The notes beneath the pieces were generated by a model that saw only the letters and a list, made by a program, of their open reading frames with translations, did not search any database and was not told the DNA's origin. Of a stretch of DNA of 59,627 nucleotides, positions 34,631 through 45,128 are shown piece by piece; position 1 is the stretch's first letter, and every line of letters starts with the position of its first letter. The DNA lies in the NCBI GenBank assembly GCA_024695665.1, contig JAILHT010000145.1, positions 1 through 59,627 on the forward strand. Direction: 5' to 3'. Position numbers and translations under genes: made by a program. This stretch comes from Lachnospiraceae bacterium (lineage in GTDB: Bacteria > Bacillota > Clostridia > Lachnospirales > Lachnospiraceae).

Positions 34631-34779
34631 GTCCTGACAACAAAGTTTAAATCCGGAAGGTTAAATATAGAAGTTTGTTAATGACAACCACTTATATTGA
34701 CTGTTCTAGGATGAACGGTTCCGCTACCCCAAAGTTTTGGGCATGAAGCGTTCCGCTGTAGATTACAGGAGGTAAAGTA
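34631..34779 (+). promoter_or_regulatory. Structured rpsJ-rplC intergenic region
   Basis: 149 bases, unusually long for this operon. It holds a hairpin CCCCAAA-GTT-TTGGG (about 34727-34741) flanked by the direct repeat GTTCCGCT (34718-34725 and about 34750-34757). A GAACG/CGTTC pairing encloses the hairpin. CTGTA-GAT-TACAG (34756-34768) has its 3' arm running into the rplC ribosome binding site AGGAGG. There is no promoter-like pair. Confidence 0.5.
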
Positions 34780-35463
34780 ATGAAGAAAGCTATTTTAGCA
34801 ACAAAAGTCGGAATGACTCAAATCTTCAATGCAGACGGTGTATTAGTACCGGTTACTGTATTACAGGCTGGACCATGTGTTGTTACTCAGGTTAAGACAG
34901 TTGAGAACGACGGTTACAGCGCAATCCAGGTTGGATTCGTAGATGCTAAAGAGAAGATCGTATCTAAGGATGCAACAGGAAAGAAAGAAATCAAAAACAG
35001 ACATGGTGTAAACAAGGCTGAGAAGGGACACTTCGACAAGGCAGGAGTTTCTGCAAAGAAGTTCGTCAGAGAGTTCCGTTTTGAGAACGCCGAGGAGTAT
35101 GCACTTGCTCAGGAGATTAAAGCTGATATCTTCGCTGAGGGCGACAAGGTAGATGCAACCGCTATCTCTAAGGGAAAAGGATTCCAGGGCGCAATCAAGA
35201 GACTTGGACAGCACAGAGGACCTATGGCTCACGGTTCTAAATTCCACCGCCATCAGGGTTCAAACGGTGCTTGTTCTTCACCTAGCCGTGTATTCAAGGG
35301 AAAAGGAATGCCTGGTCATATGGGAAGCGTTAAGTCAACAGTTCAGAATCTTGAAATTGTTAAGGTTGACGCTGAGAACAATCTGCTTTTGGTAAAGGGT
35401 GCCGTTCCGGGACCAAAGAAGTCACTTGTAACAATCAAAGAGACAGTAAAAGCAGGAAAGTAA
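34780..35463 (+). CDS. rplC: 50S ribosomal protein L3
   Basis: A 227-residue L3, which binds 23S rRNA domain VI near the peptidyl-transferase centre. It begins [20 protein letters not shown], and the extended-loop signature [13 protein letters not shown]...[12 protein letters not shown] is intact. The length is normal, with a slightly longer central insertion than E. coli. AGGAGG lies 7 bases before ATG 34780. It follows a structured gap and is followed by rplD after 26 bases. Confidence 0.97.
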   Translation: MKKAILATKVGMTQIFNADGVLVPVTVLQAGPCVVTQVKTVENDGYSAIQVGFVDAKEKIVSKDATGKKEIKNRHGVNKAEKGHFDKAGVSAKKFVREFRFENAEEYALAQEIKADIFAEGDKVDATAISKGKGFQGAIKRLGQHRGPMAHGSKFHRHQGSNGACSSPSRVFKGKGMPGHMGSVKSTVQNLEIVKVDAENNLLLVKGAVPGPKKSLVTIKETVKAGK

Positions 35464-35489
35464 TTTGATCGGGAAAGGAGGACACACAG

Positions 35490-36107
35490 ATGGCAAACGT
35501 ATCTGTTTATAATATGGAAGGCAAAGAAGTAGAAAGCCTTGAGCTTAACGATGCAATCTTCGGTGTAGAAGTAAACGAGCATCTCGTTCATATGGCAGTA
35601 CTTCAGCAGCTTGCAAACAACCGTCAGGGAACACAGAAAGCAAAGACACGTTCCGAAGTAAGCGGTGGTGGAAGAAAACCTTGGAGACAGAAGGGTACCG
35701 GTCATGCAAGACAGGGATCTACAAGAGCTCCACAGTGGACAGGTGGCGGAATGGTATTCGCACCGGTTCCAAGAGATTACTCTTTCAAGCTTAACAAGAA
35801 AGAGAAGAGAGCAGCTTTGAAATCTGTACTTACTAACGCAGTAGCAGAGAAGAAGCTCATCGTATTGGACAACTTCGATCTTGCTGAGATCAAGACCAAG
35901 AAGGTTGCAGAGGTTCTTAAGAATCTCAATGTTGAGAAGGCACTTATCGTAGTAGATGACAACAACAATGTAGTTAAGTCTGCAGCTAACATCCCTACAG
36001 TAAAGACTGCTTCAACAAGCACAATCAACGTATTTGATATCCTTAAATACAACACAGTAGTAGTTACAAAAGCTGCTGTTAAGACTATCGAGGAGGTGTA
36101 TGCATAA
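35490..36107 (+). CDS. rplD: 50S ribosomal protein L4
   Basis: A 205-residue L4, an exit-tunnel protein. The tunnel-loop signature [18 protein letters not shown] is present (about residues 50-67), with the C-terminal globular segment ending in [15 protein letters not shown]. In E. coli L4 represses its own operon by binding the S10 leader; the elaborate leader upstream of rpsJ makes a similar role possible here. The stop codon overlaps the rplW start by one base (TAATG). Confidence 0.97.
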   Translation: MANVSVYNMEGKEVESLELNDAIFGVEVNEHLVHMAVLQQLANNRQGTQKAKTRSEVSGGGRKPWRQKGTGHARQGSTRAPQWTGGGMVFAPVPRDYSFKLNKKEKRAALKSVLTNAVAEKKLIVLDNFDLAEIKTKKVAEVLKNLNVEKALIVVDDNNNVVKSAANIPTVKTASTSTINVFDILKYNTVVVTKAAVKTIEEVYA

Positions 36108-36406
36108 TGGCAAACGTACAGTACTATGACGTAATCCTCAAACCGGTAATCACAGAGAAGAGCATGAATGCTATGGCTGAGAAGAAATATACATTCTATG
36201 TTCACCCGGAAGCAAACAAGACCATGATCAAAGAAGCTGTTGAGAAAATGTTCGACGGAGCAAAGGTTGAGTCAGTCAACACCATGAACATCGACGGCAA
36301 GAAGAAAAGAAGAGGAATGGTCGTTGGAAAGACAGCAAAGAAGAAGAAAGCAATCGTTCAGCTCACAGCTGACAGTGCTGATATCGAGATCTTCAGCGGT
36401 CTTTAA
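36107..36406 (+). CDS. rplW: 50S ribosomal protein L23
   Basis: A 99-residue L23, located at the tunnel exit and a docking site for trigger factor and [28 protein letters not shown] at the N-terminus and the lysine-rich tip [10 protein letters not shown] are typical; the length is normal. Translation is coupled to rplD by a one-base overlap with a GAGG-type site inside rplD. It is followed by an 80-base gap with a small GGTGC/GCACC hairpin (36415-36431). Confidence 0.96.
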   Translation: MANVQYYDVILKPVITEKSMNAMAEKKYTFYVHPEANKTMIKEAVEKMFDGAKVESVNTMNIDGKKKRRGMVVGKTAKKKKAIVQLTADSADIEIFSGL

Positions 36407-36486
36407 AATTTGAAGGTGCGATGAAAGCACCGGTGATTATGTGTCAGAGATGGCACGATAAGTAAAATATCGAAAGGAGAACAAAA

Positions 36487-37332
36487 ATGGGAATTAAGAC
36501 ATATAACCCATATACACCTTCCAGAAGAAACATGACTGGATCTGATTTTTCTGAGATAACAAAAACTACTCCTGAAAAATCTCTTACAGTTTCTTTAAAG
36601 AAGAATGCCGGACGTAACAACCAGGGCAAGATCACTGTAAGACACAAGGGTGGCGGAAACAGAAGAAAATACAGAATCATTGATTTTAAGAGAAATGCAA
36701 AGGACGGAATTCCGGCAAAGGTTGTTGGAATTGAGTATGATCCAAACAGAACAGCAAACATTGCACTCATCGTTTATGCAGATGGTACAAAGTCATATAT
36801 CCTTGCACCTGAAGGACTTACAGACGGAATGACCGTTATGAACGGAGACAACGCAGAGGTTAAGGTTGGGAACTGCCTTCCACTTGCAAACATCCCTGTA
36901 GGTACACAGGTACACAACATCGAGCTTCTTCCTGGTAAAGGTGGACAGCTTGTTCGTTCAGCAGGAAATGCTGCACAGCTCATGGCTAAAGAAGGTAAGT
37001 ACGCAACACTTCGTCTTCCTTCAGGAGAAATGAGAATGGTTCCTATCAACTGCCGCGCAACAATCGGTGTTATCGGAAACGGTGATCACAACCTTGTTAA
37101 GATCGGTAAGGCAGGACGTAAGAGACATATGGGTATCCGCCCAACAGTTCGTGGTTCTGTCATGAACCCTAATGACCATCCACACGGAGGTGGAGAAGGT
37201 AGAGCACCTATCGGTCGCCCGGGCCCATCTACTCCATGGGGCAAGCCGGCACTTGGACTTAAGACAAGAAAGAAGAACAAGCAGTCTAACAAGCTCATCG
37301 TAAGAAGAAGAGACGGTAGAGCAATCAAGTAA
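36487..37332 (+). CDS. rplB: 50S ribosomal protein L2
   Basis: A 281-residue L2, needed for subunit association and close to the peptidyl-transferase centre. The RNA-binding and SH3-like domains are complete: [41 protein letters not shown]. The C-terminal [18 protein letters not shown] contains the conserved His. AAAGGAG precedes ATG 36487. Confidence 0.97.
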   Translation: MGIKTYNPYTPSRRNMTGSDFSEITKTTPEKSLTVSLKKNAGRNNQGKITVRHKGGGNRRKYRIIDFKRNAKDGIPAKVVGIEYDPNRTANIALIVYADGTKSYILAPEGLTDGMTVMNGDNAEVKVGNCLPLANIPVGTQVHNIELLPGKGGQLVRSAGNAAQLMAKEGKYATLRLPSGEMRMVPINCRATIGVIGNGDHNLVKIGKAGRKRHMGIRPTVRGSVMNPNDHPHGGGEGRAPIGRPGPSTPWGKPALGLKTRKKNKQSNKLIVRRRDGRAIK

Positions 37333-37345
37333 TTAGGAGGTAATT

Positions 37346-37621
37346 ATGGCTCGATCATTAAAAAAAGGACCATTTGCGGATGCAAGCCTTTTGAAAAAGG
37401 TTGATGCACTCAATGCATCAGGCGATAAAAGCGTTATCAAGACATGGTCTCGTCGCTCAACAATATTCCCACAGATGGTTGGACATACAATCGCTGTACA
37501 CGACGGAAGAAAGCATGTTCCTGTATATGTAACAGAGGACATGGTTGGACATAAGCTCGGTGAGTTCGTTGCAACAAGAACTTACAGAGGACACGGAAAA
37601 GACGAAAAGAAGTCTAGATAG
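37346..37621 (+). CDS. rpsS: 30S ribosomal protein S19
   Basis: A 91-residue S19 of the 30S head, pairing with S13. [19 protein letters not shown] at the N-terminus and the C-terminal [16 protein letters not shown] are canonical and full length. TAGGAGG precedes ATG 37346, 13 bases after rplB. Confidence 0.97.
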   Translation: MARSLKKGPFADASLLKKVDALNASGDKSVIKTWSRRSTIFPQMVGHTIAVHDGRKHVPVYVTEDMVGHKLGEFVATRTYRGHGKDEKKSR

Positions 37622-37641
37622 TCGAAAGGAGGTTTTAATTC

Positions 37642-38028
37642 ATGGCAAAAGGACATAGATCCCAGATAAAGAGAGAAAGAAATGAAGTTAAAGATACAAG
37701 ACCTTCTGCGAAGTTATCTTATGCAAGAGTCTCTGTACAGAAAGCTTGTTTCGTTTTAGATGCAATCCGCGGAAAGGATGTTAACACAGCTCTCGCTATC
37801 GTTACATACAACCCAAGATACGCATCAGAGTTAATAGCTAAGCTTTTAAAGTCAGCAATTGCAAACGCTGAGAACAATAACGGCCTTAAGGCTGAAAACC
37901 TTGTTGTAGCTGAGTGCTACGCAAACAAGGGACCGACAATGAAGAGAATCAGACCTAGAGCACAGGGTAGAGCGTACAGAATCGAAAAGAGAACTAGTAA
38001 CATTACTATCGTGCTTGACGAGAAATAA
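37642..38028 (+). CDS. rplV: 50S ribosomal protein L22
   Basis: A 128-residue L22, whose beta-hairpin lines the exit tunnel near the macrolide site. The globular part has [19 protein letters not shown], and the hairpin tip segment [23 protein letters not shown] is complete. It carries a short N-terminal extension (about 15 residues, [15 protein letters not shown]) compared with the shortest L22. AAAGGAGG lies upstream. Confidence 0.96.
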   Translation: MAKGHRSQIKRERNEVKDTRPSAKLSYARVSVQKACFVLDAIRGKDVNTALAIVTYNPRYASELIAKLLKSAIANAENNNGLKAENLVVAECYANKGPTMKRIRPRAQGRAYRIEKRTSNITIVLDEK

Positions 38029-38039
38029 GGAGGACAATC

Positions 38040-38696
38040 ATGGGACAGAAAGTTAATCCTCATGGCTTAAGAGTCGGCATCATCAAGGACTGGGACTCAA
38101 AGTGGTACGCAGAGAAAGATTTTGCTGATTGCTTAGTTGAAGATTATAATATCAGAACATTTCTTAAGAAGAAATTATATGCTGCAGGTGTTTCTAAGAT
38201 TGAGATCGAAAGAGCATCTGACCGCGTTAAAGTAACTATTTACACAGCTAAGCCTGGTGTGGTAATCGGAAAAGGCGGAGCTGAAATCGAGAAGGTTAAA
38301 GCAGAACTTTCAAAGTATACAACACAGAAACTTGTTGTAGACATCAAGGAAGTTAAGAGACCGGACCGTGATGCACAGCTTGTAGCTGAGAACATTGCTC
38401 TTCAGCTTGAGAACCGTGTATCTTTCCGTAGAGCTATGAAGTCTTGCATGGGACGTTGCAGAAAAGCAGGAGCTCTTGGAATCAAGACATCTTGTTCAGG
38501 TCGTCTCGGCGGAGCTGATATGGCTCGTACAGAGGTCTACAGCGATGGAACTATTCCGCTTCAGACACTTAGAGCAGACATCGATTATGGATTCGCAGAG
38601 GCCGATACAACTTACGGAAAAGTAGGTGTTAAGGTTTGGGTTTATAACGGTGAGGTACTTCCTAAAAAGGCCGATAAGGAAGGAGGAGCCAGATAA
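38040..38696 (+). CDS. rpsC: 30S ribosomal protein S3
   Basis: A 218-residue S3, located at the mRNA entry channel. It begins [20 protein letters not shown]; the KH-domain GxxG loop appears as [14 protein letters not shown] (about residues 75-88), and the C-terminal domain has [12 protein letters not shown]. Full length. AGGAGG precedes ATG 38040; rplP follows after two bases. Confidence 0.97.
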   Translation: MGQKVNPHGLRVGIIKDWDSKWYAEKDFADCLVEDYNIRTFLKKKLYAAGVSKIEIERASDRVKVTIYTAKPGVVIGKGGAEIEKVKAELSKYTTQKLVVDIKEVKRPDRDAQLVAENIALQLENRVSFRRAMKSCMGRCRKAGALGIKTSCSGRLGGADMARTEVYSDGTIPLQTLRADIDYGFAEADTTYGKVGVKVWVYNGEVLPKKADKEGGAR

Positions 38697-38698
38697 TT

Positions 38699-39136
38699 AT
38701 GTTAATGCCAAAAAGAGTAAAACGTAGAAAACAGTTCCGTGGCAGCATGAAGGGAAAAGCTTCCAGAGGAAATCAGATAACATACGGTGAGTATGGTATA
38801 GTTGCTACAGAGCCTTGTTGGATCCGCTCCAACCAGATAGAGGCAGCCCGTATCGCTATCACACGTTACGTAAAGCGTGGTGGTAAGGTATGGATTAAGA
38901 TATTCCCGGACAAGCCGGTAACAGCTAAGCCGGCCGAGACTCGAATGGGTTCAGGAAAAGGAACACTTGAGTATTGGGTAGCTGTTGTTAAACCAGGACG
39001 TGTAATGTTCGAAATCGCCGGAGTACCGGAAGAAGTTGCGAAAGAAGCATTACGTCTCGCTACACATAAATTACCTTGTAAATGCAAAATAGTTTCACGT
39101 GCAGATTTGGAAGGCGGTGCAGCAAATGAAAACTAA
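38699..39136 (+). CDS. rplP: 50S ribosomal protein L16
   Basis: A 145-residue L16 of the A-site region of the 50S subunit. [39 protein letters not shown] and [19 protein letters not shown] are canonical. The family starts M-L-x-P, which supports ATG 38699 rather than the ATG at 38705. GGAGG lies inside the end of rpsC. The 3' end overlaps rpmC by 11 bases. Confidence 0.97.
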   Translation: MLMPKRVKRRKQFRGSMKGKASRGNQITYGEYGIVATEPCWIRSNQIEAARIAITRYVKRGGKVWIKIFPDKPVTAKPAETRMGSGKGTLEYWVAVVKPGRVMFEIAGVPEEVAKEALRLATHKLPCKCKIVSRADLEGGAANEN

Positions 39137-39335
39137 TACATATATAGAAGAGTTAAGAGCTCAGTCTGTTGCAGATTTGAATGCACAGCTTGTAGACGCA
39201 AAGAAAGAGCTTTTCAATTTGAGATTTCAGAACGCAACCAATCAGTTGGATAACACATCTAGAATCAAGGATGTAAGAAGAAACATCGCTAGAATCCAGA
39301 CTATTATCTCTGAGAAGGCCAATGCGGCTGAGTAA
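39126..39335 (+). CDS. rpmC: 50S ribosomal protein L29
   Basis: A 69-residue, two-helix L29 near the tunnel exit. The signature [31 protein letters not shown] is present, shown here only as a landmark. The frame is open from 39099 but ATG 39126 gives the family start [14 protein letters not shown]. The start lies inside rplP, with GGAAGG about 11 bases upstream, implying coupling. Confidence 0.95.
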   Translation: MKTNTYIEELRAQSVADLNAQLVDAKKELFNLRFQNATNQLDNTSRIKDVRRNIARIQTIISEKANAAE

Positions 39336-39363
39336 GAACGATTTTTGAGGAAGGAGAACAACC

Positions 39364-39621
39364 GTGGAAGAAAGAAATCTTAGAAAAACACGTACAGGTG
39401 TTGTTGTTAGCGACAAAATGGACAAGACTGTTGTTGTTGCTGTAAGAGACAATGTAAGACATCCTCTTTACAACAAGATCGTGAAAAAAACATATAAATT
39501 AAAAGCTCATGACGAAAACAACGAGTGTAAGGTTGGAGATACCGTAAAGGTTATGGAGACCAGACCTTTGTCAAAAGACAAAAGATGGAGACTTGTTGAA
39601 ATTATCGAGAGAGCAAAATAA
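39364..39621 (+). CDS. rpsQ: 30S ribosomal protein S17
   Basis: An 85-residue OB-fold S17 that organises 16S rRNA early in assembly. It starts with GTG at 39364, with AAGGAG 7 bases upstream. [32 protein letters not shown] and [20 protein letters not shown] segments are intact. It lies 28 bases after rpmC and 18 before rplN. Confidence 0.96.
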   Translation: MEERNLRKTRTGVVVSDKMDKTVVVAVRDNVRHPLYNKIVKKTYKLKAHDENNECKVGDTVKVMETRPLSKDKRWRLVEIIERAK

Positions 39622-39639
39622 TATAGGAGGCTTTAAGGC

Positions 39640-40008
39640 ATGGTACAGCAGGAAAGTAGACTTAGAGTTGCCGATAATACAGGTGCTAAAGAGCTTCTTT
39701 GCATCCGAGTTATGGGCGGTTCTACAAGAAGATATGCTAATATCGGAGATATAATTGTTGCTACAGTCAAAGATGCAACACCAGGCGGCGTTGTAAAGAA
39801 AGGTGATGTAGTTAAGGCCGTTGTAGTTCGTTCCGTAAAGGGCGCACGTCGTAAGGACGGTTCATACATCAGATTCGATGAGAACGCAGCAGTCATCATC
39901 AAGGATGACAAGACACCAAGAGGAACCCGTATTTTTGGACCAGTTGCAAGAGAGCTTCGTGACAAGCAGTTCATGAAGATCGTTTCTCTGGCTCCTGAAG
40001 TACTGTAG
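39640..40008 (+). CDS. rplN: 50S ribosomal protein L14
   Basis: A 122-residue L14 at the subunit interface. [20 protein letters not shown], the signature [34 protein letters not shown] and [13 protein letters not shown] are canonical. First gene of the part often called the spc operon, but no promoter separates it from rpsQ here (18-base gap), so the clusters appear to be one transcription unit. Confidence 0.97.
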   Translation: MVQQESRLRVADNTGAKELLCIRVMGGSTRRYANIGDIIVATVKDATPGGVVKKGDVVKAVVVRSVKGARRKDGSYIRFDENAAVIIKDDKTPRGTRIFGPVARELRDKQFMKIVSLAPEVL

Positions 40009-40020
40009 GAGGTGCGATAG

Positions 40021-40332
40021 ATGGCAACATTAAAGATCAAAAAGGGCGATATGGTAAAAGTTATCGCCGGTAAAGATAAAGACAAAGAAGGAAAAGTTAT
40101 TTCCGTAGACGTAAAAAACGCTAAGGTTCTTGTTGAGGGAATCAACATGGTTACAAAGCATACAAAACCAAGTATGGCTAACCAGAACGGCGGAATTGTT
40201 CACCAGGAAGCTCCAATCGATGCTTCTAACGTTATGTATCTCCACAAGGGACAGGCTACAAGAGTTGGCTTCAAGATGGACGGAGATAAGAAGGTTCGTT
40301 TTGCAAAGTCAAACGGTGAAGTAATCGATTAA
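40021..40332 (+). CDS. rplX: 50S ribosomal protein L24
   Basis: A 103-residue L24, an assembly initiator with a KOW motif. [20 protein letters not shown] is the KOW region, followed by [16 protein letters not shown] and [18 protein letters not shown]. Full length. AGGAGG-type site in the end of rplN; 12-base gap. Confidence 0.96.
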   Translation: MATLKIKKGDMVKVIAGKDKDKEGKVISVDVKNAKVLVEGINMVTKHTKPSMANQNGGIVHQEAPIDASNVMYLHKGQATRVGFKMDGDKKVRFAKSNGEVID

Positions 40333-40355
40333 TTTTAGAGAGGAGGACCATTCAG

Positions 40356-40895
40356 GTGAGTAGACTTAAAGATATGTATCAGAACGAAATAGTTGATGCA
40401 ATGACTAAGAAGTTCGGTTACAAGAATATTATGGAAGTTCCAAAGCTCGACAAGATTGTTGTCAATATGGGCGTTGGAGAAGCTAAAGAGAATGCCAAAA
40501 TTCTTGAGGCAGCCGTTAGTGATATGGAAGCTATCACAGGACAGAAGGCTATCACAACAAAAGCCAAGAATTCTGTAGCAAACTTCAAAATCAGAGAGGG
40601 TATGGCTATTGGATGTAAGACTACACTCAGAGGCGAGAAGATGTATGAGTTCTTAGACAGACTCGTAAACCTTGCTCTTCCTCGTGTACGTGACTTCCGT
40701 GGAGTCAATCCTAATGCTTTTGATGGCAGAGGAAACTATGCACTCGGAATCAAGGAGCAGATCATCTTCCCTGAGATCGAGTATGATAAGGTTGATAAAG
40801 TAAGAGGAATGGATATCATCTTCGTTACTACAGCAAAGACAGACGAAGAAGCAAGAGAGCTTCTCACATGCTTCGGTATGCCATTTGAAAGATAA
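40356..40895 (+). CDS. rplE: 50S ribosomal protein L5
   Basis: A 179-residue L5, which binds 5S rRNA and contacts the P-site t[48 protein letters not shown] and [17 protein letters not shown] are canonical. The start is GTG 40356 with GAGGAGG about 10 bases upstream. Confidence 0.97.
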   Translation: MSRLKDMYQNEIVDAMTKKFGYKNIMEVPKLDKIVVNMGVGEAKENAKILEAAVSDMEAITGQKAITTKAKNSVANFKIREGMAIGCKTTLRGEKMYEFLDRLVNLALPRVRDFRGVNPNAFDGRGNYALGIKEQIIFPEIEYDKVDKVRGMDIIFVTTAKTDEEARELLTCFGMPFER

Positions 40896-40911
40896 TTAGG
40901 AGGGAATTTTA

Positions 40912-41097
40912 ATGGCTAAGACATCGATGAAAGTTAAGCAGCAGCGTAAGCAGAAATTCTCTACCAGAGAATACACACGTTGCAAGATTTGTGGACGTCC
41001 ACATTCAGTACTTAAGAAATACGGAATATGCAGAGTTTGCTTCCGTGAGTTAGCATATAAGGGACAGATTCCGGGTGTGAAGAAGGCATCTTGGTAA
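40912..41097 (+). CDS. rpsN: 30S ribosomal protein S14, zinc-binding type
   Basis: A 61-residue S14 of the short, zinc-containing type. The zinc ligands are C24, C27, C40 and C43 (CKIC...CRVC). Some Firmicutes also have a zinc-free paralogue for zinc limitation, which is not in this window. TTAGGAGG precedes ATG 40912. Confidence 0.97.
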   Translation: MAKTSMKVKQQRKQKFSTREYTRCKICGRPHSVLKKYGICRVCFRELAYKGQIPGVKKASW

Positions 41098-41122
41098 ATC
41101 TGATAAGGAGGAAATATACATC

Positions 41123-41527
41123 ATGAAAATGACTAGTGATCCAATTGCAGATATGCTTACAAGAATTCGTAATGCAAACACTGCAAAGCATGATACAGTA
41201 GATGTTCCTGCTTCAAAGATGAAAGCTGCAATCGCTGACATCCTTGTTGACGAGGGATACATCGCAAAATATGATATGGTTGAGGACGGAAGCTTCAAGA
41301 CCATGAAGATTACATTGAAGTATGGCGCAAACAAGAGTGAAAAGATCATCTCCGGCATTAAGAGAATCTCTAAACCTGGTCTTCGTGTTTACGCTGCTAA
41401 GGATGAGGTTCCATATGTTCTCGGTGGACTTGGAATAGCTATCCTTTCAACAAACCAGGGAATCATCACTGACAAGAAAGCAAGAGAGCTTCAGGTCGGT
41501 GGAGAAGTATTAGCATTTGTTTGGTAG
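41123..41527 (+). CDS. rpsH: 30S ribosomal protein S8
   Basis: A 134-residue S8, binder of 16S helix 21. [30 protein letters not shown] and the C-terminal [20 protein letters not shown] are canonical. In E. coli S8 represses the spc operon at a site near rplE; I see no mimic there. It is followed by a 99-base gap with a hairpin. ATG 41123 has AAGGAGG upstream; ATG 41129 is a less likely alternative. Confidence 0.97.
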   Translation: MKMTSDPIADMLTRIRNANTAKHDTVDVPASKMKAAIADILVDEGYIAKYDMVEDGSFKTMKITLKYGANKSEKIISGIKRISKPGLRVYAAKDEVPYVLGGLGIAILSTNQGIITDKKARELQVGGEVLAFVW

Positions 41528-41626
41528 GATTGATCACTTGGCGGCAATGTCCGAAAAAGACATCCGCCCGGGAGTCAAACCGGTTAACAATAAACATCAG
41601 TTAAACATTTTATAGGAGGTACGGGC
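41528..41626 (+). promoter_or_regulatory. rpsH-rplF spacer with hairpin
   Basis: 99 bases, long for this operon. GGCGG / CCGCC (41540-41544 with 41564-41568) enclose TGTC / GACA (41548-41551 with 41559-41562). No T-run follows, so it is a processing or stability element rather than a terminator. No promoter seen. Confidence 0.4.
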
Positions 41627-42166
41627 ATGTCACGTATAGGAAGAATGCCAATCGCAATACCTGCAGGTGTTACTGTAGACGTTGCAGAAAATAATCATGT
41701 GACTGTAAAGGGTCCTAAGGGCACACTTGAGAGAACTCTCCCAACAGAGATGGAAATCAAGGTTGAGGGAGCCGAAGTAGTCGTAACAAGACCTAATGAT
41801 TTGAAGAAAATGAAATCCTTACATGGATTGACAAGAACTCTTATCAACAACATGGTTGTCGGAGTTACCAATGGATACACAAAGGAGCTTGAAGTAAACG
41901 GTGTTGGTTACAGAGCTTCTAAGGCCGGAAAGGTTCTTACACTTAACCTTGGATATTCTCATCCGGTTGAGATGACGGATCCTGAAGGACTTGAGTCTAA
42001 GGTAGACGGAAACAAGATCATTGTTTCCGGAATTGATAAAGAGCGTGTTGGTCAGTATGCAGCGGAGATCAGAGACAAGAGAAGACCTGAGCCATATAAG
42101 GGCAAGGGAATCAAGTACGCTGATGAAGTTATCCGCCGTAAAGTCGGTAAGACAGGTAAAAAATAA
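41627..42166 (+). CDS. rplF: 50S ribosomal protein L6
   Basis: A 179-residue L6 with two homologous domains, near the GTPase-associated centre. [31 protein letters not shown] and the C-terminal signature [26 protein letters not shown] are canonical. TAGGAGG precedes ATG 41627. Confidence 0.97.
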   Translation: MSRIGRMPIAIPAGVTVDVAENNHVTVKGPKGTLERTLPTEMEIKVEGAEVVVTRPNDLKKMKSLHGLTRTLINNMVVGVTNGYTKELEVNGVGYRASKAGKVLTLNLGYSHPVEMTDPEGLESKVDGNKIIVSGIDKERVGQYAAEIRDKRRPEPYKGKGIKYADEVIRRKVGKTGKK

Positions 42167-42185
42167 GTAAGGGAGTGGACATAGA

Positions 42186-42554
42186 ATGGTAAGCAAGAAA
42201 TCAAGAACTTTAGTTCGTGAGAAAAAACATAGAAGAATTCGTCACCATCTTGTAGGAACAACTGAGAGACCACGTCTTTCTGTATTCCGCAGCAACAGTC
42301 ATATGTATGCTCAGGTAATTGACGATACAGTAGGAAATACTCTTGTGTCTGCTTCTACTCTTGAGAAAGATATCAAGGCAGAACTTGAGAAGACAAACAA
42401 TGTGGATGCTGCTTCTTATCTTGGAACAGTAATCGCAAAAAGAGCTATCGAAAAAGGTATCAACACAGTGGTTTTCGATCGTGCAGGCTTCATTTATGAA
42501 GGTAAAATCAAAGCTTTAGCCGATGCTGCTCGTGAAGCCGGCTTAGAGTTTTAG
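42186..42554 (+). CDS. rplR: 50S ribosomal protein L18
   Basis: A 122-residue L18 that binds 5S rRNA with L5. [24 protein letters not shown] and the C-terminal [33 protein letters not shown] are canonical (landmarks only). The basic N-terminus is normal. AGTGGACATAGA upstream gives a weak ribosome binding site; 19-base gap after rplF. Confidence 0.96.
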   Translation: MVSKKSRTLVREKKHRRIRHHLVGTTERPRLSVFRSNSHMYAQVIDDTVGNTLVSASTLEKDIKAELEKTNNVDAASYLGTVIAKRAIEKGINTVVFDRAGFIYEGKIKALADAAREAGLEF

Positions 42555-42571
42555 AAGGAGGAAGCAAACAC

Positions 42572-43081
42572 ATGAAACGTGAAAGAATTGACGCTAGTCA
42601 GTTAGAGCTTGAAGAGAAAGTTGTTGCCATCAAGCGAGTAACAAAGACCACTAAGGGTGGACGTAACATGCGTTTTACAGCCTTGGTTGTTGTCGGAGAC
42701 GGCAATGGTCATGTTGGTGCAGGACTTGGAAAGGCAATCGAAATCCCTGAAGCAATCCGTAAGGGAAAAGAAGATGCGGCAAAGAACCTCATCACAGTTA
42801 AATTAGATGAAAACCACAGTATCACACATGATACATTGGGAAAACATACCGGAGCTTCAGTTTTACTTAAGAAGGCACCGGAAGGAACCGGAGTTATCGC
42901 CGGTGGTCCTGCTCGTAGCGTATGTGAGCTCGCAGGAATCAGCAACATTCGTACAAAATCTTTAGGATCAAACAATAAGCAGAACGTTGTTCTTGCTACA
43001 CTTGATGCTTTAAGCCAGCTTAAAGCTCCTGAAGAGGTAGCAAAGCTCCGCGGCAAGTCTGTTGACGAGATACTTGGTTAA
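42572..43081 (+). CDS. rpsE: 30S ribosomal protein S5
   Basis: A 169-residue S5, involved in decoding accuracy at the mRNA entry. [47 protein letters not shown] and [19 protein letters not shown] are canonical. AGGAGG precedes ATG 42572. Confidence 0.97.
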   Translation: MKRERIDASQLELEEKVVAIKRVTKTTKGGRNMRFTALVVVGDGNGHVGAGLGKAIEIPEAIRKGKEDAAKNLITVKLDENHSITHDTLGKHTGASVLLKKAPEGTGVIAGGPARSVCELAGISNIRTKSLGSNNKQNVVLATLDALSQLKAPEEVAKLRGKSVDEILG

Positions 43082-43095
43082 GGAGGATTGTAACA

Positions 43096-43278
43096 ATGGC
43101 AGAGAAATTAAAGATAACACTTGTAAAGTCTACAATTGGCGCCGTTCCAAAGAACGTTAAGACAGTTGAGGCACTTGGATTACATAAGATCGGTCAGTCT
43201 AAAGAGTTCCCTGATAACAAGGCTACTCGCGGAATGATCCAGAATGTAAGACATTTAGTAAAGGTTGAAGAAATCTAA
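43096..43278 (+). CDS. rpmD: 50S ribosomal protein L30
   Basis: A 60-residue bacterial-type L30. KITLVKSTIGAVPKNVKTVEALGL and the GMIQNVRHLVKVEEI ending are canonical. AAGGAGG overlaps the rpsE stop; ATG at 43096. Confidence 0.96.
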   Translation: MAEKLKITLVKSTIGAVPKNVKTVEALGLHKIGQSKEFPDNKATRGMIQNVRHLVKVEEI

Positions 43279-43303
43279 TAATAAAGAATAGGAGGTGTCA
43301 ATA

Positions 43304-43744
43304 ATGGACTTATCAAGTTTAAAAGCTGCTGAAGGCTCAAGACAGAGCGCAAACTTCAGAAGAGGACGTGGACACGGTTCAGGAAACGGTAAGACAGCCG
43401 GTAAAGGACACAAAGGACAGAAGGCTCGTTCAGGAGCACCTAGAATTGGTTTCGAAGGTGGTCAGATGCCATTATACAGAAGACTTCCAAAGAGAGGATT
43501 TAAGAATAGAAATACTAAGAATATCGTTGGTATAAATATGTCAGCTCTTGAAGTTTTCGATAACGATGCAGTAGTAACTGTAGAGTCTCTTATCGAAGCA
43601 GGTATTGTATCGAACCCTAGAGACGGCGTTAAGATCCTTGGTGGCGGAGAGCTCACAAAGAAGCTCACTGTTCAGGTTAACGCATTCAGTGAAAGCGCAA
43701 AAGAGAAGATTGAATCTCTTGGTGGCAAAGCCGAGGTGATCTAA
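43304..43744 (+). CDS. rplO: 50S ribosomal protein L15
   Basis: A 146-residue L15, a late assembly protein. [43 protein letters not shown] and [17 protein letters not shown] are canonical. The frame is open from GTG 43295, but that GTG lies in the ribosome binding site (GGAGG 43291-43295), so ATG 43304 is the start. The stop overlaps secY ATG by one base. Confidence 0.96.
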   Translation: MDLSSLKAAEGSRQSANFRRGRGHGSGNGKTAGKGHKGQKARSGAPRIGFEGGQMPLYRRLPKRGFKNRNTKNIVGINMSALEVFDNDAVVTVESLIEAGIVSNPRDGVKILGGGELTKKLTVQVNAFSESAKEKIESLGGKAEVI

Positions 43745-45060
43745 TGTTCGAGACGCTGAAAAATGCGTTCAAAGTAAAGGACATTCGAAACAGAATCTTC
43801 TACACATTTTTTATGTTGATCGTCATCAGAATTGGAAGTCAGCTTCCAATTCCTGGTGTTGACAGCAGCGTGTTCGCATCATGGTTTGAGGGACAGAATG
43901 CAGATGCATTCAGCTTCTTTGATGCAGTTACAGGTGGTTCGTTCTATCAGATGTCTATATTTGCTTTGAACATTACACCTTATATTACATCTTCCATCAT
44001 TATGCAGCTTCTTACCATAGCTATTCCAAAGCTTGAGGAGATGCAGAAAGACGGTGAAGAAGGACGTAAGAAGATAGTCGAATATACAAGATATTTGACC
44101 GTAGTACTTGCACTTGTGGAAGCTATAGCTATGGCAGTAGGCTTGTGGAGAGGAAACTCTCTCGGAGAAAACAGCGTACTCTCTGTTGTAAGCGTAGTTA
44201 CCTGTCTTGTAGCAGGTTCGACAGTTCTCATGTGGATCGGTGAGAGAATAACCGAGAACGGTATCGGAAACGGTATATCAATCGTTCTTGTTATCAATAT
44301 TATCTCTCGTATACCACAGGATATGGGAACATTGTGGGAGCAGTTTATTTCCGGAAAAACTCCGGCAAAGGGAACCCTTGCCGCTGTTATCATTATAGGT
44401 ATCATACTTCTGATGACCGTATTCGTAATAATGCTCCAGGATGCTGAGCGCAGAATTCCTGTTCAGTATTCAAAGAAAATTCAGGGAAGAAAACAGGTTG
44501 GCGGACAGTCAAGCTACATTCCTTTAAAAGTCAATACCAGTGGTGTTATAGCCGTAATCTTTGCGCAGTCTCTTATGCAGACTCCGGTTATCATCTGTTC
44601 ACTCCTCGGAGTTGGAAACGGAACGGATATCGGAAGCAAAATTTTAAAAGCATTGTCCCAGTCAAACTGGTTCGATGTTTCGGCTCCGGAATATTCTATC
44701 GGACTTGTCCTTTACATATTCCTCATCATCGTTTTTGCTTACTTCTATACATCAATCACCTTCAACCCGTTGGAGATTGCAAATAATATGAAGAAAGCGG
44801 GCGGATTCATACCTGGTATAAGACCGGGAAAACCTACCAGCGACTATCTCACAGAGATACTCAACTACATAATATTTGTAGGTGCTGTAGGACTTATGAT
44901 TGTTTGTTTAATGCCTATATTCTTTAACGGTGTATTCAACGCTGATGTTTCATTCGGTGGAACATCCATCATCATTATCGTCGGTGTTGTAATAGAAACA
45001 ATCAAGCAGATTGAATCTCAGATGTTGGTAAGAAACTATAAGGGATTTTTGAACGATTAA
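43744..45060 (+). CDS. secY: Preprotein translocase subunit SecY
   Basis: A 438-residue channel subunit with ten membrane helices. FYTFFMLIVIRIGSQLPIPGVD (TM1 and plug region), ALNITPYITSSIIMQLL (TM2) and the cytoplasmic C5 segment IPGIRPGKPTSDYL with the SecA-contacting Arg are present. It forms the Sec channel with SecE and SecG, which are encoded elsewhere; the giant adhesin is a likely client. Translation is coupled to rplO (TAATG). Confidence 0.97.
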   Translation: MFETLKNAFKVKDIRNRIFYTFFMLIVIRIGSQLPIPGVDSSVFASWFEGQNADAFSFFDAVTGGSFYQMSIFALNITPYITSSIIMQLLTIAIPKLEEMQKDGEEGRKKIVEYTRYLTVVLALVEAIAMAVGLWRGNSLGENSVLSVVSVVTCLVAGSTVLMWIGERITENGIGNGISIVLVINIISRIPQDMGTLWEQFISGKTPAKGTLAAVIIIGIILLMTVFVIMLQDAERRIPVQYSKKIQGRKQVGGQSSYIPLKVNTSGVIAVIFAQSLMQTPVIICSLLGVGNGTDIGSKILKALSQSNWFDVSAPEYSIGLVLYIFLIIVFAYFYTSITFNPLEIANNMKKAGGFIPGIRPGKPTSDYLTEILNYIIFVGAVGLMIVCLMPIFFNGVFNADVSFGGTSIIIIVGVVIETIKQIESQMLVRNYKGFLND

Positions 45061-45128
45061 TATGAACTTGGAGATAGGGTCTGTGGCCGTATCTCCATTG
45101 TTGTATAAATTAAAAAGGAGAACGGTAC
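45061..45128 (+). other. secY-adk spacer with hairpin
   Basis: GGAGATAGG / CC-TATCTCC (45070-45078 with about 45087-45096) form a stable hairpin without a T-run. It may be a processing or stability element; no promoter pair is evident. Confidence 0.35.

Noticed and set aside
36414..36432. Regulatory element between rplW and rplB
   Set aside because: Only a 5-bp GGTGC/GCACC hairpin is visible in the 80-base spacer; too weak to claim a function.
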